Positions 10,140 through 16,676 of a stretch of DNA of 64,000 nucleotides are shown here, one piece after another. Within the stretch, counting starts at the first letter, position 1. Every line of letters begins with the position of its first letter. The stretch spans positions 1 to 64,000 of the forward strand of contig DALYDY010000001.1 in assembly GCA_031972855.1 (NCBI GenBank), read 5' to 3'. The notes below the pieces were generated by a model. The model was not told where the DNA came from. It did no database searches and saw only the letters and a list, made by a program, of their open reading frames with translations. Both the position numbers and the translations under genes were made by a program. The DNA is from JAIXRY01 sp031972855 (GTDB lineage Bacteria > Patescibacteriota > Minisyncoccia > Phycocordibacterales > UBA9973).

Positions 10140-10147
10140 AGGTAGAC

Positions 10148-10156
10148 ATTATATCA
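10148..10156 (-). promoter_or_regulatory. Extended -10 promoter of ftsH
   Basis: On the minus strand TGATATAAT is followed by 8 nt and the ftsH ATG. There is no clear -35. Transcription is predicted to start within a base or two of the start codon. Confidence 0.6.
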
Positions 10157-10180
10157 AAAAATGTTGATATTTAAAAGATA

Positions 10181-10307
10181 GGCGGAGTTGGTCACCCATA
10201 AAATTTCTGCAGAAATTTTTGCTCGACCCCGCCTCACGCCCCAAGTGGTCTTGGGGACCCACGCTCCGGCTTTCGATTCCCCCACACAAGATATCCCATA
10301 TCTTGCT
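10181..10307. other. GC-richer structured intergenic segment next to ssrA
   Basis: A stretch of unusual composition between ftsH and ssrA holds several nested or adjacent hairpins: GGCGG/CCGCC with GGTC/GACC, a 20-nt palindrome centred on CTGCAG (10200-10219), CCCCAAG/CTTGGGG, and CAAGATAT/ATATCTTG. Read on the minus strand it contains GTGGGGGAATCGAA, a partial inverted copy of the tmRNA 3' end. It has no convincing ORF and no complete tRNA fold. It may be a remnant of an integration event or an unrecognised RNA. Confidence 0.45.
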
Positions 10308-10362
10308 CACTTCCACAATTAAAAAATCCCAAGTCACTTGGGATTTTTTAATTGTGGAAGTG
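10308..10362 (-). terminator. tmRNA terminator with 27-bp stem
   Basis: Arms 10308-10334 and 10336-10362 are perfect complements around C10335. The stem contains an A6/T6 tract and TCCCAAG/CTTGGGA, giving a terminator for ssrA. The outer part of the stem includes the 3' acceptor strand of the tmRNA itself. Confidence 0.8.
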
Positions 10363-10732
10363 GGGGGAATCGAACCCCCGTCCAAATGAATTTTCTATAT
10401 AGATCTACATGTGTAGTTATGCTTGTTTGATCTATTACATTAAAGCAAAACAAAAAAGTAATAGAGGTGTCTCTATGTCTTTAAAGAATTATCGAGACAA
10501 GAATTCTTTGCAATCTGATGTTTATGATAGTTATTGATTTTATCAGATATCAAACCAATAACCATTGTTCGCTTAAGCGCGAGCAAAAGCAAAATCTGCA
10601 AATCCGAAGAAAGGAGATTTTACTGCAAAAGTGTTTTTTGCATTTCGTGTTTTGTGTCTCTTTTTACGATATAGACACGAACTCGACATGCACCATATAA
10701 AAGAATATCACCTGTCGAAGCCTAGCACTCCC
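10355..10732 (-). ncRNA. ssrA: Transfer-messenger RNA (tmRNA)
   Basis: The mature RNA is about 378 nt and rescues stalled ribosomes with SmpB. The 5' end GGGAGTG pairs with the 3' CACTTCC as a seven-pair acceptor stem with one G-U. The T arm GGGGG-TTCGATT-CCCCC sits just before it. The 3' CCA is not encoded. A tag frame starts at a GCA resume codon at 10641 and stops with TAA at 10573-10575. It encodes a 22-residue tag beginning AKNTFAVK and ending FAFARA. The tag is phenylalanine-rich and ends in ARA rather than the common ALAA. The gene is 14 nt downstream of smpB and upstream of ftsH. Confidence 0.93.
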
Positions 10733-10746
10733 TTTTTTTTAAAGTT

Positions 10747-11193
10747 CTATCGCTTATTTTTCATTAAGCGATTTATTTCCTTTTCAACATCTCGCTTCTT
10801 GATAGTCTCTCTTTTATCGAACTCTTTTTTACCTTTTCCGAGAGCTATTTCAATCTTAATATTGCGTCCTTTATTATACAACATAGTACCAATCAAGGTC
10901 AATTTTTGCTCATGAAGAATCTTTTCTAATTTTTTGATTTCAGTCTTTTTTATTAAGAGTTTTCTAGTTCTTTCTTTATCATATCCACCTCCTGCATTCT
11001 TTTCTTGAAAAGGTTGTATCTGTGTTCCTATTAGGAAAATTTCACCACCACGAACAATAGCAAAAGTACTATCCAAATTCACCTTTCCCGCACGAATAGC
11101 CTTCACTTCTTGTCCTGAAAGTTGTATTCCCGCCTCAAATCTATCAACGATTTGATAATTAAATTTTGCTTTTCTATTCTCCGCAAAAATCAT
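10747..11193 (-). CDS. smpB: SsrA-binding protein SmpB
   Basis: 148 aa, the usual SmpB length. It binds the tRNA-like part of tmRNA and brings it to stalled ribosomes. The N-terminal ENRKAKFNYQIVDRFEAGIQL and GQEVKAIRAGKVNL segments are diagnostic. The basic C-terminal tail (KKRDVEKEINRLMKNKR) normally enters the mRNA channel. I start at the ATG at 11193 because TGTTACAAT, an extended -10, lies 6 nt upstream. A longer frame to 11223 would begin inside the preceding terminator. The gene ends 14 nt before the tmRNA 5' end, so protein and RNA partners are probably co-transcribed. Confidence 0.97.
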   Translation of the reverse strand: MIFAENRKAKFNYQIVDRFEAGIQLSGQEVKAIRAGKVNLDSTFAIVRGGEIFLIGTQIQPFQEKNAGGGYDKERTRKLLIKKTEIKKLEKILHEQKLTLIGTMLYNKGRNIKIEIALGKGKKEFDKRETIKKRDVEKEINRLMKNKR

Positions 11194-11207
11194 ATTTTTA
11201 TTGTAAC

Positions 11208-11236
11208 ATAAAAAAGCCGGCATTTTAGCCGGCTTT
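11208..11236 (-). terminator. Terminator of the 12642 gene
   Basis: AAAGCCGGC / GCCGGCTTT stem with a 6-nt loop, followed on the minus strand by a run of T. It separates the upstream secreted-protein gene from smpB. Confidence 0.85.
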
Positions 11237-11238
11237 AA

Positions 11239-12642
11239 CTATTCAATAATAATTTTTTTATTAAGAATTTTATTATCACTCGTAGTGCAAGTAACAATAT
11301 AAATTCCTTTACTTAAAGAAGAAATATCTATTTCTAATTGATCAGTGTTCAAAACTTTTTCACCAATCAAATTAAATATAGAAACATCTTCTAAAAGAAT
11401 ATTAGAGGAGATAAAAAGTTTATCTTTCACAGGGTTCGGATAAATCAATATGTTGTTTTTATCTTTTTCAACGATATAATTACCGTTTGATAAAACAACA
11501 ACACAAGTATCATAAACAACACCTGAGACTGTTTGCAGTTTTGCAATATAAACCCCTGGTAAATTTATTGGTATTTCTGAAACAGAATCAATTACAGGTC
11601 CCCAAATTTTGGTTGAGCCTTTATACCAACTAATCTGACCAATAGATGTTGCTAAAGCTTTAATCGACAGAGTTTCCTCTGGCTTAATGAAAGTTGTATC
11701 ACCTTCTAGAATAGATATACTAAAGTATTCTACTTTAACAATAAAATCTAAAGTGTCACTATTGCCATAGATGTCAGTAACATACAATTTTACTCCGTAC
11801 GACGCTGTTTTTTCAGGGAAATTAATTATTATTTTATCTAAACTATTATTATAAATAATAATAAAATCTTCTATTCCCGAAATACACCACTTCCACAAAA
11901 CAATACTATCAGGTGATTCTTTAAAAATGTTTAACAATAATTTTGATTTATTTATTAATTCAAAATCACTATTACAGAAAGATTCCTGATTACAAACCTT
12001 AATTTTTGGTTTACTTCTTTCAATAATTAGAAAAGAATCTTTCATTGTCGGAGAATTTTGAAAACCTTTTCTGTACCAAATTTGGTACTTTCCAGAAGTT
12101 TTTACATGATAAGAAATCATACTATCAAAAATAGGACCTTTCAACAAAACACCTTCTTTGTATATACTAAAATCACCAACACCCCAGGTTCCTTTTGCTT
12201 TTACAAGAAAAGAATCCCCTTTGTTAAGATAAACTGTGTCAGGAGTTAAAACATTTACCTTGTAGAAATAAATATTTAGATTTAACTGATACATTCTCTG
12301 AGCAAGTAACATATCTGTAGTAGTAAGCCTTACAGAAACATACGCTTGTCCAAATCCGGAAACGGGTTTTTTGTACTTTACCCAAAAAATAGGTCTTTCT
12401 TCTTGATATTCAACAAGAGAATCAACTCTCGAGAATCCAAAAATTTCCCATTTGAAGTTATCAATCAAAGCTCCAGATGTCTGCTTGAAATATATCGGAA
12501 ATGAATCCGGAAGTAGGTTATACGCTTGGCGGTTTGAATTCCACACAGTTGTATCGAACGGTGCAATACTCATTTCGTGTTGAGCTTGCACGCTTTTAAC
12601 CCCCATACAGAGAGTAAAAAGTAGAAAAATAAACTTTTTCAT
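11239..12642 (-). CDS. Secreted protein with Bacteroidota-type IX secretion (T9SS) C-terminal sorting domain
   Basis: 467 aa. It has a Sec signal peptide (KKFIFLLFTLCMGVKSVQAQ, cleaved around residue 21), several beta-rich Ig/PKD-like segments with repeats of SILEGDTTF / VLTPDTVYL type, and a C-terminal stretch of about 75 residues. That stretch starts NILIYPNPVKDKLFI and continues with VSIFNLIGEKV and LSKGIYIVTC, the signature of the type-A sorting domain of the Bacteroidota type IX system. CPR genomes are not known to carry that system, and no T9SS component is visible here. It has its own promoter and terminator. Transfer from a Bacteroidota source is the simplest explanation; its role here is unknown. 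Confidence 0.8.
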   Translation of the reverse strand: MKKFIFLLFTLCMGVKSVQAQHEMSIAPFDTTVWNSNRQAYNLLPDSFPIYFKQTSGALIDNFKWEIFGFSRVDSLVEYQEERPIFWVKYKKPVSGFGQAYVSVRLTTTDMLLAQRMYQLNLNIYFYKVNVLTPDTVYLNKGDSFLVKAKGTWGVGDFSIYKEGVLLKGPIFDSMISYHVKTSGKYQIWYRKGFQNSPTMKDSFLIIERSKPKIKVCNQESFCNSDFELINKSKLLLNIFKESPDSIVLWKWCISGIEDFIIIYNNSLDKIIINFPEKTASYGVKLYVTDIYGNSDTLDFIVKVEYFSISILEGDTTFIKPEETLSIKALATSIGQISWYKGSTKIWGPVIDSVSEIPINLPGVYIAKLQTVSGVVYDTCVVVLSNGNYIVEKDKNNILIYPNPVKDKLFISSNILLEDVSIFNLIGEKVLNTDQLEIDISSLSKGIYIVTCTTSDNKILNKKIIIE

Positions 12643-12670
12643 ATTATGCGGTTTTTAATGGTTTAACCAA

Positions 12671-12699
12671 AGGATACAAGTTATAACCGCAAATGTCAA
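12671..12699 (-). promoter_or_regulatory. Promoter of the T9SS-like gene (TTGACA-17-TATCCT)
   Basis: On the minus strand the -35 TTGACA is at 12699-12694 and the -10 TATCCT at 12676-12671, with a 17-nt spacer. The leader to the ATG at 12642 is about 25 nt and contains the near-palindrome TGGTTTAACCA. Confidence 0.55.
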
Positions 12700-12701
12700 T
12701 A

Positions 12702-13460
12702 CTATATTTTGTATTCCCCTATTTGAATTCTCTCTATACTAAAAGCAAGTGATTGTGTATTTAATCTTTCGCCAACACTCTCTGAAAGTACACGAATATA
12801 TGTTCCAGAAGAAACATCTGCAATACATTCTGCAACAACAAATTCTTGCTCTAAAAAGTCTTTTAGAGTTTCTTTCCAAGAATTTATTATTTCTTCTTGT
12901 CGAAAATCTCCACTTAATTTTTTGATGCGATTTTCGACATCATTCAAAATTTCTTTTCCTTTTTTTATTTCTAATTCTTCTAATTTCAGATCAAATATTT
13001 CTATTTCATGTTTTGGAATTTCTTTTAGATAAAGATTTTCGCGAGCGTATTGCCACAACGGTATTCCATTGACCGTTTTTGAAGAATACATCGGGTAATT
13101 TTGTTCTTGTTTTCCAACAAAAGATTCAAGTATTTTTTGTATCTCTTCTTCAGAAATATTATTTTTGTGTTCTGAATTTTTATTTTTAACTTTACCTAAG
13201 ATATCTCCTGTATCTGTAGAGACACCAAAAAGTATTTGAAATTTATATATTTTTTTAAGATTATTATATTGTTCTTTATTAAAGACTTCATCCCCTTCAA
13301 GAACAATTAGTAAACCAGAAGCCATAGGATCTAGACGTCCTGCATAAGTAAGAGAAATTTCTTTTGGGATACCTTTTTCTTTTCGGTATTCTTCCATAGC
13401 AAAAAGAGGTGTTTCTCCTTCATTTTTATAAATAAGATGAATCCCCTTTTTTACTTCCAT
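12702..13460 (-). CDS. truB: tRNA pseudouridine-55 synthase TruB
   Basis: 252 aa. It isomerises U55 in the T loop of tRNAs. The catalytic motif GRLDPMASGLLIVL contains the nucleophilic Asp, preceded by ISLTYA. YKFQILFGVSTDTGDILGK and YPMYSSKTVNGIPLWQYAR are also typical. The C-terminal part SGTYIRVLSESVGERL matches the catalytic domain; no PUA domain follows, so this is a short form. A TTG nine bases upstream could start the frame, but TGTTATAAT lies 8 nt before the ATG at 13460, which favours the ATG. The region around residues 130-210 is unusually Lys/Glu-rich compared with standard TruB. Confidence 0.92.
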   Translation of the reverse strand: MEVKKGIHLIYKNEGETPLFAMEEYRKEKGIPKEISLTYAGRLDPMASGLLIVLEGDEVFNKEQYNNLKKIYKFQILFGVSTDTGDILGKVKNKNSEHKNNISEEEIQKILESFVGKQEQNYPMYSSKTVNGIPLWQYARENLYLKEIPKHEIEIFDLKLEELEIKKGKEILNDVENRIKKLSGDFRQEEIINSWKETLKDFLEQEFVVAECIADVSSGTYIRVLSESVGERLNTQSLAFSIERIQIGEYKI

Positions 13461-13475
13461 TAAGTCCAATTATAA

Positions 13476-13600
13476 CAGAAATATAACAAATTGACACTTA
13501 CAATTACAAATGTTATTGTAATTGTAATTACAGTTCTATTACATTATGTTTGATTGGTTTTCAGAGAAGCTTTTCGGCTTTTGTGAAAACCAATTAAATA
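13476..13600. repeat. Duplicated promoter-leader module, copy A
   Basis: About 125 bp that recur with few changes at 13992-14115. The module holds TTGACA-17-TATTGT, the GTAATTGTAATTAC motif and the first codons MFDWFS. In copy A these codons begin a 91-codon gene. Confidence 0.85.
13491..13519 (+). promoter_or_regulatory. Promoter of the 13546 gene (TTGACA-17-TATTGT)
   Basis: TTGACA is at 13491-13496 and TATTGT at 13514-13519. The inverted repeat ACAATTAC/GTAATTGT overlaps the spacer and the start region. Confidence 0.55.
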
Positions 13601-13821
13601 GAAATAATATGATTGACTTAGATAGTAACCCTCTCAAAAAACCTGGATATAAAAAAATTATCCTGGAGTACGCAGGCAATAAAATCCTAGCATACTATTA
13701 CCCTCAAGGTAGATATATCTATTTTAAATTTAGTTTTTCCACATCAAATAAAATTGGCTGGAAAAAACAGAATAAAAAAGACACAGGTGAATTATTCTCT
13801 GGTAAACGTTTAAGAAGTTAA
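13546..13821 (+). CDS. Hypothetical small protein, 91 aa
   Basis: No family recognised. It begins MFDWFSEKLFGFCENQ and has a basic, aromatic-rich middle (AYYYPQGRYIYFKFSF) and a lysine-rich tail. It carries its own promoter and a terminator at about 13843-13867 (AAGGCTGAC/GTCAGCCTT). Its promoter and first codons are duplicated upstream of the next gene, so the two genes probably arose from a segment duplication followed by replacement of the coding part. Confidence 0.6.
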   Translation: MFDWFSEKLFGFCENQLNRNNMIDLDSNPLKKPGYKKIILEYAGNKILAYYYPQGRYIYFKFSFSTSNKIGWKKQNKKDTGELFSGKRLRS

Positions 13822-13840
13822 ACTTTACAACCCTCGAATT

Positions 13841-13869
13841 AAGGCTGACCTCGTGTCAGCCTTTTATTA
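13841..13869 (+). terminator. Terminator of the 13546 gene
   Basis: AAGGCTGAC-CTCGT-GTCAGCCTT hairpin followed by TTATTATTT. Confidence 0.75.
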
Positions 13870-13911
13870 TTTCTAGCCGACTTCCCCTATTCGGAGAGTA
13901 TTTTCCAGTTA

Positions 13912-13942
13912 TGTATTTTGTGTCGCTCATCAATCAAGCGAG
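13912..13942. repeat. Short downstream repeat, copy A
   Basis: A 31-nt element recurring at 14592-14622 with four differences. Both copies can form a small hairpin (CTC/GAG or CTTAC/GTGAG around CAATCAA). Each follows one of the duplicated accessory genes. Confidence 0.6.
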
Positions 13943-13991
13943 GTTATTCTACAGAAAAACCTCGCGCAGGTGCGACTAGCACCGAGTGTAG

Positions 13992-14115
13992 CAGAAATAT
14001 AACAAATTGACACTCATAATTAAAAATGTTATTGTAATTGTAATTACAGTTCTATTATATTATGTTTGATTGGTTTTCAAAGGAGCTTTTCGGCTTTTGT
14101 GACAACTAATTAAAT
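13992..14115. repeat. Duplicated promoter-leader module, copy B
   Basis: Second copy of the module at 13476-13600, again with TTGACA and the MFDWFS start. Here the small frame closes early. Confidence 0.85.
14062..14109 (+). CDS. 15-codon leader peptide / truncated paralogue
   Basis: The frame MFDWFSKELFGFCDN closes with TAA at 14107-14109. It matches the N-terminus of the 13546 protein. Being intact as a short frame just upstream of the 14128 gene, it could be a translated leader or only a relic of the duplication. Confidence 0.35.
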   Translation: MFDWFSKELFGFCDN

Positions 14116-14127
14116 AAAAACAAAAAA

Positions 14128-14520
14128 ATGGAAAACGTAACAAAAAAATCTGCAGTAGCAGAAACACTTGAATCAGTATTCAACCAGATAACTTCTGGAG
14201 TAAAAAATTATATAGACTGGTATGGTTATAAAACAGCTGAAGTAAAATATAAAGATATGATTGAGCCGATTGGTATAGGCATACTACCTGATTTATCGGC
14301 TATCAAGATTTTTTATATCGACAAGCAGTATGATAAAAATGATCAAAAAAGATTTAAGCAAACTTTCAAAATAAAAGCTTCAAACAATATGTGGGAAGTT
14401 GAGCTTGCACAAAATCAGTTAACAACTCATGAAAGTAACTTTCTGTTTATTGCCTGTCATATTCAAATTGTACATATGATAATGCAAGATATTTATTCCG
14501 AATACAGTACCCATCATTGA
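14128..14520 (+). CDS. Hypothetical protein, 130 aa
   Basis: No family recognised. It is soluble, mixed alpha/beta, and begins MENVTKKSAVAETLESVFNQ. The central part IDWYGYKTAEVKYKDMIEPIGIGILPDLSAIKIFYID looks like a small beta-sheet core, followed by a basic stretch and a helical C-terminus ending in STHH. Transcription likely starts from the duplicated TTGACA promoter around 14006, and the terminator overlaps the stop codon. The layout is that of a self-contained gene cassette between truB and infC. Confidence 0.7.
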   Translation: MENVTKKSAVAETLESVFNQITSGVKNYIDWYGYKTAEVKYKDMIEPIGIGILPDLSAIKIFYIDKQYDKNDQKRFKQTFKIKASNNMWEVELAQNQLTTHESNFLFIACHIQIVHMIMQDIYSEYSTHH

Positions 14521-14535
14521 TGGGTACTTTTTTAT
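14507..14535 (+). terminator. Terminator overlapping the 14128 gene stop
   Basis: GTACCCAT-CATTG-ATGGGTAC hairpin followed by a T-rich run; the stop codon is within it. Confidence 0.8.
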
Positions 14536-14591
14536 TTTTATAAGGTTATCAGTCGAATATCCTCCCACATTAAGAGGATTTTTACTGATTC

Positions 14592-14622
14592 TGTATTTTG
14601 TGCCGCTTACCAATCAAGTGAG
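14592..14622. repeat. Short downstream repeat, copy B
   Basis: Second copy of the 31-nt element at 13912-13942, placed directly before a long hairpin. Confidence 0.6.
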
Positions 14623-14711
14623 AACACTTCCTCTATAAGACATTACGGAGCCTGAGCGAGTATAGTAATTTTTGAGCACAAAAATATACATGTCTTCTGA
14701 AGGAAGTGTTC
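14622..14711. other. Long interrupted hairpin upstream of infC
   Basis: GAACACTTCCT (14622-14632) pairs with AGGAAGTGTTC (14701-14711), AGACAT with ATGTCT, and ATTAC with GTAAT further in. This is a 90-nt elongated hairpin. It ends before the predicted infC promoter, so it is not part of that leader. It may be an unrecognised RNA or a mobile-element remnant. Confidence 0.5.
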
Positions 14712-14720
14712 GAACGTCTC

Positions 14721-14749
14721 TTGTTTTTAAATCAATTCTCTAGTATTAT
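14721..14749 (+). promoter_or_regulatory. Promoter of infC (TTGTTT-17-TATTAT)
   Basis: TTGTTT at 14721-14726 and TATTAT at 14744-14749 with a 17-nt spacer, giving a leader of roughly 22 nt before the GTG start. Confidence 0.5.
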
Positions 14750-14777
14750 ATAAACATCAGATAATCTTCTGTAACTC

Positions 14778-15293
14778 GTGAATATTCGCATAAACAACAG
14801 AATAAGAGCTCAAGAATTGAGACTAATTGACGAAGAGGGACAAAACCTTGGTGTTTTTCCTTTGGAAGAAGCAATGAAAATGGCTGTTGAACGTAATGTT
14901 GACCTTATAGAAATATCACCAAATGCAAAACCACCAATTGCAAAATTGATGGACTATGGTAAATGGCAATATGCTGAAAATAAGAAGCAAAAGAAAGCAA
15001 AAGCAGGAGCAAAACCAACAGAAACAAAATCTATTCAAGTAAAACCAGGTACAAGTGAAAACGACCTAGAACTAAAAGCAAAAAATGCTTCAAAATGGTT
15101 GAAAGAAGGTCATCGTATTAAAGTTGAACTTTATCTTCAAGGACGTTCAAAATACCTAGAAGAAACATTTTTAAAAGACCGCCTAAATCGTGTTTTAAAC
15201 CTAATAACAGAAAATTTCAAAGTTGCCGAACCTCTAAAGAAAATTCCTAAAGGAATGATGATTACTATAGAAAAAGACAGTAAAAAGGTTTAA
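14778..15293 (+). CDS. infC: Translation initiation factor IF-3
   Basis: 171 aa. It binds the 30S subunit, prevents premature joining with 50S and checks start-codon pairing. The N-domain shows NNRIRAQELRLIDEEGQNLG and VDLIEISPNAKPPIAKLMDYGK. The C-domain shows KSIQVKPGTSENDLELKAKNASKWL and HRIKVELYLQGR. The start is GTG at 14778; infC genes typically use a rare start codon for self-regulation, and GTG fits that habit. It heads the classic infC-rpmI-rplT cluster, although rpmI seems to have an additional promoter. Confidence 0.97.
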   Translation: MNIRINNRIRAQELRLIDEEGQNLGVFPLEEAMKMAVERNVDLIEISPNAKPPIAKLMDYGKWQYAENKKQKKAKAGAKPTETKSIQVKPGTSENDLELKAKNASKWLKEGHRIKVELYLQGRSKYLEETFLKDRLNRVLNLITENFKVAEPLKKIPKGMMITIEKDSKKV

Positions 15294-15324
15294 ATTACAG
15301 TAATTTTTATCTATAAATAAGCTC

Positions 15325-15353
15325 TTGTAAATATCTTATACATATGATAGAAT
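15325..15353 (+). promoter_or_regulatory. Promoter of rpmI-rplT (TTGTAA-17-TAGAAT)
   Basis: TTGTAA at 15325-15330 and TAGAAT at 15348-15353 give a leader of about 40 nt before rpmI. This lets the two ribosomal protein genes be expressed apart from infC. Confidence 0.55.
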
Positions 15354-15398
15354 AGTCCAATCTGGTGCGGTCTAGTTTATTTCCGTATCAAAAAACAT

Positions 15399-15590
15399 AT
15401 GAGTACAAAAACAAACAAATCTCTCTCAAAACGTTTAAAACTAACCCGCACAGGTAAGGTTCTTGCGCGTACACCTGGTTTTAATCACTTCAACGCAAAA
15501 CAATCAAGAACAAAACAACTAACAGGAAAAAAGATGCAAGACTTTACTATTTCACAAAAGGACAAATCTCGTTTTCTTCCAAGTGCATAA
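15399..15590 (+). CDS. rpmI: 50S ribosomal protein L35 (bL35)
   Basis: 63 aa, basic and of typical length. It contains the KSLSKRLKLTRTGKVL core followed by FNHFNAKQSRTKQLTGKK, a recognisable bL35 pattern. It lies between infC and rplT as in most bacteria. Confidence 0.95.
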   Translation: MSTKTNKSLSKRLKLTRTGKVLARTPGFNHFNAKQSRTKQLTGKKMQDFTISQKDKSRFLPSA

Positions 15591-15625
15591 TTTAACCCTT
15601 TATTTAATCATTATTTTTTAATTAT

Positions 15626-15970
15626 ATGACACGTATCAAAAGAGGAACTACTTCTCTAAAACGCAGAAAGAATATACTATCCCAAACAAAAGGTTTTCGT
15701 TTTGGACGCAGTACAAAAGAAAGACAAGCTCGTGAAGCTATTGCGCATGCAGGTTCTCACGCATTTGCTCACCGTCGCGACAAAAAGAATGACGCACGTC
15801 GCTTGTGGACAGTACATATAAACGCAATGCTTCATGTTCTTGGAATGTCTTATAGTAAATTCATTAATGCTCTCAAAAAAGCAGAAATAGAAGTTGATAG
15901 AAAAATTCTTTCACAAATCGCTCAAGAAAATCCAGAAACATTCGGAAGAATCGTAGAAAAAGTAAAATAA
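15626..15970 (+). CDS. rplT: 50S ribosomal protein L20 (bL20)
   Basis: 114 aa. The start MTRIKRGTTSLKRRKNIL and the motif RDKKNDARRLWTVHINA are typical of bL20, an early assembly protein that binds 23S rRNA. It is last in the infC-rpmI-rplT unit, with a strong terminator 5 nt after the stop. In many bacteria L20 represses its own operon; I see no clear L20-binding mimic here. Confidence 0.97.
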   Translation: MTRIKRGTTSLKRRKNILSQTKGFRFGRSTKERQAREAIAHAGSHAFAHRRDKKNDARRLWTVHINAMLHVLGMSYSKFINALKKAEIEVDRKILSQIAQENPETFGRIVEKVK

Positions 15971-15973
15971 ATT

Positions 15974-16014
15974 ACAATAAAAAGTGGGACCCTTCGGGTC
16001 CCACTTTTTATTGT
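15974..16014. terminator. Bidirectional terminator between rplT and the 16664 gene
   Basis: Long stem centred on GTGGGACCC-TTC-GGGTCCCAC with A5/T5 flanks on both sides. The same core hairpin also follows rpmB at 40898. Confidence 0.9.
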
Positions 16015-16664
16015 TCCAATCCAGCAATAGGGCTAAATTCTTTATCTTTGTCTTTTTTGACAAGATCTAGAACTCTCTCAACTAATCTTTTTGGATCAGT
16101 ATCAAATATTACCTTATCACTCTGTCTATTACCTTTATCCATTATTTCTTTCAAAATTTCATCAGTAGCCCACTCTCCTTCCAAAATACCTATAGGTTTT
16201 CCATCTTCAAAAGCAATTGTAAATTCATGTATAGTTCCAACACGTCCACATCCAACAATCAAAGCATCACAACTTCTTGTAAAAAGTAAATCTCTTCCTG
16301 GAAAACCAAATCCTGTATAAATAATTAGGTCAGTGTAATCAAGAGGAAGCCTATAAGCTGTTATGTGCTCATGCTCGCTTGTAGCAGGAGAAAGTCCTAT
16401 AACAAGTCCTCTTTCTTCTTTTGCACCAATAGATGCCCAAAGTGGAAATCCACTTGTGGCTCCAGTAACAAGAACTCCTCCTTGTTTTATAACTTCTCTT
16501 CCTACTTCTTTTGCAGCGTCCAAAACATGTAGTCCGCAATGACCTGTTTCAGCAGCTCCAGAAACTCCTATTTTTATTTTTAAGTGATTATGTTTTTCAC
16601 CATTACCTATCGGACCATTGTAGCAGAGTAAATGCTCTCCTTTTTCTTTGTGTATATCTTCCAT
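16008..16664 (-). CDS. SLOG / LOG-family Rossmann protein
   Basis: 218 aa. It resembles the TIGR00725 / SLOG family of nucleotide-binding Rossmann proteins related to lysine decarboxylase-like (LOG) and DprA folds. Visible marks are IGVSGAAETGHCG at the first strand, GGVLVTGATSGFPLWA, GFPGRDLLFTRSCDALIVGCGRVGTIHEF (the G-G/C-x-x-GT-x-x-E type motif) and GKPIGIL. Whether it releases cytokinin-like bases or senses a nucleotide is not clear. An extended -10 (TGATAAAAT) lies 6 nt before the ATG. Confidence 0.8.
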   Translation of the reverse strand: MEDIHKEKGEHLLCYNGPIGNGEKHNHLKIKIGVSGAAETGHCGLHVLDAAKEVGREVIKQGGVLVTGATSGFPLWASIGAKEERGLVIGLSPATSEHEHITAYRLPLDYTDLIIYTGFGFPGRDLLFTRSCDALIVGCGRVGTIHEFTIAFEDGKPIGILEGEWATDEILKEIMDKGNRQSDKVIFDTDPKRLVERVLDLVKKDKDKEFSPIAGLEQ

Positions 16665-16676
16665 AAGAAAATTTTA

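Noticed and set aside
10181..10307. Possible tRNA gene
   Set aside because: TTCGATT is present but its flanks do not pair as a T stem, and no acceptor, D or anticodon arms can be drawn.
10149..10385. Minus-strand open frame of 78 codons over the ssrA end (reads DGGSIPPTST)
   Set aside because: That string is the usual chance translation of a tRNA/tmRNA T-arm; the region is the tmRNA 3' end and its terminator.
13912..14622. 31-nt repeats as integron attC sites
   Set aside because: They lack the R and L box consensus (RYYYAAC/GTTRRRY) and no integrase is visible.
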